Source of the DNA: Mesodorylaimus sp. YZB2_4
Taxonomy: Eukaryota; Nematoda; Enoplea; Dorylaimida; Dorylaimidae
NCBI GenBank assembly: GCA_030248295.1
Contig: JASANH010000220.1
Span: 825,998 to 889,997, forward strand
Direction: 5' to 3'
Length of the DNA stretch: 64,000 nt
The notes under the pieces are model-generated. The model saw only the letters and a program-made list of their open reading frames with translations, was not told where the DNA came from and made no database searches. This document shows positions 62,929 to 64,000 of this stretch, piece by piece. The stretch's first letter is position 1. Each line of letters opens with the position of its first letter. A program made the translations under genes and the position numbers.

Positions 62929-64000
62929 TCTTGAATCCGATCAGTAAGGCTGTTTGCGAATTCAAATCCTTCCTCAAATCCTAGACTCGCTTAGGGACGG
63001 CGAGTACGAAGGGGGAGGCTGGATTTAGGTGGACGGTAACTACTCGAATGGAGGTTCATGTGGGTCACTCTTCTCCGACCTTTACACAATAGTCCATTAA
63101 GCCCCCGGCATGCATTGATCATTTGTACGACCCGTCGCATTCTCATTCAGGTGTCTCCTCTTTGATACTTTCTCATCCTCACTCGCCCCTGTTGGACCGA
63201 AAATAAAGAAAATGGCATTCGGGTCGTGCGTCCAGACTGCATTTTTACCCCTTCAAGGACATCATAAAGGCAAAAAAGGGTGCAAATAAGGCGAATCCTC
63301 TCGGTCGTTTCTCTTTCATTAGTATCGAAATGTGTGCCAAGGGCGCGTTTCTCTCTTCCCTGCCCAAAATACAGTCACATTTCCTCGAGGCAGGAAGCGT
63401 GACCTCCGAGTGAGAACTCTTTGGCCAGGCCATCAAGGTCGTTAGGTGGTCACCATACCGTACAAATTAGTTATGGGGGAAACCAACGGAGTTTTGTTGC
63501 GGTGACATAAATGCTGGTGCATGCAAGAGCCACAACGGCAGCATCGTGTAGCGCAGTGCATACAAGCATGAATTGCTTGTGGATGACAGATCAGTCCAAT
63601 GTCCAGCATCCTCACTGAATAGTGGCATCACGAGCTCCTTGTGTAATAACGACTGCCTATCACCTCAAAAATATTCTAAGTACCTTTTGCTTTTGAAGGC
63701 ACTTTTTTGCAAGTTTTCGAAATTTTGCTGCAAATTAGTTGGCATTTTGTTTCTGGCAAAACCTGGCTGACTAGAGAAGTTCAGTAATTTGCACAAGCCG
63801 TATTTTCAGTGAGAATTACTGTTAATTTTTGAATAGGAAGATAGAAGCCGCACAAGCAGTTGCCTGTTACGAATTCTGAGGGTGCGATAGGAGTATTTAC
63901 TCACAGTCAGTGTCAGTATAGATACTTTGGTTGGTGGACCTGTCGAGTTCGGACGTCGAGTTTGAAAACTCAATAAGGACTTGATTGGATAAAACAAGCG
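62929..64000. other. Upstream region of the PAN/ZP gene, no gene seen
   Basis: Short unsupported frames only. It should contain the promoter of the minus-strand PAN/ZP gene, but I see no TATA box at a usual distance. Confidence 0.4.

Overview
The window is nuclear DNA of an animal, very probably an ecdysozoan invertebrate (nematode, tardigrade or relative). The genes are split by short GT-AG introns (many of 40-100 bases, one of 39). The gene content fits that group: an MSP-domain protein, DEG/ENaC and Cys-loop channels, a PAN+ZP cuticle protein of NOAH/NompA type, ML-domain proteins, a W(X6)W-amide-type neuropeptide precursor and a DCAF5-like WD40 protein. I cannot fix the species. Exon joins below were made by hand from splice sites and checked for reading phase.

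Layout. 0-2.4 kb: MSP-domain gene, then a small non-autonomous transposon. 2.4-8.3 kb: a broken DEG/ENaC channel gene whose 4.3-kb intron holds a second small transposon, a SINE, a 196-bp-arm foldback and an unrecognised minus-strand gene. 8.7-17.6 kb: two Cys-loop receptor genes (minus, then plus), many SINE-type repeats, and dermatopontin-like exons near 14 kb. 17.9-32.1 kb: a large inverted duplication, with two nearly identical intracellular serpin genes facing outward in opposite directions; an LRR gene and the DCAF5-like gene lie in the spacer. 32.6-33.6 kb: neuropeptide precursor. 34.3-42.2 kb: two ML-domain paralogues in convergent orientation around a two-domain dermatopontin-like gene.

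43.7-57.5 kb is the most unusual part. Three plus-strand genes for secreted matrix-like proteins lie in a row: a Ser-rich protein, a dermatopontin/Pro-rich protein that shares two Cys motifs with it, and a 15-exon gene for a predicted 2160-residue protein. The last is six tandem dermatopontin-derived modules, five of which have lost nearly all cysteines. Its low-complexity linkers lengthen from N to C terminus, and it ends in a His/Ser/Gly-rich tail. At 57.9-62.9 kb a 14-exon minus-strand gene encodes a PAN6-ZP-TM apical matrix protein, convergent with the giant gene. I read 35.8-62.9 kb as an extracellular matrix or cuticle gene neighbourhood; its role in cuticle, eggshell or adhesive is inference.
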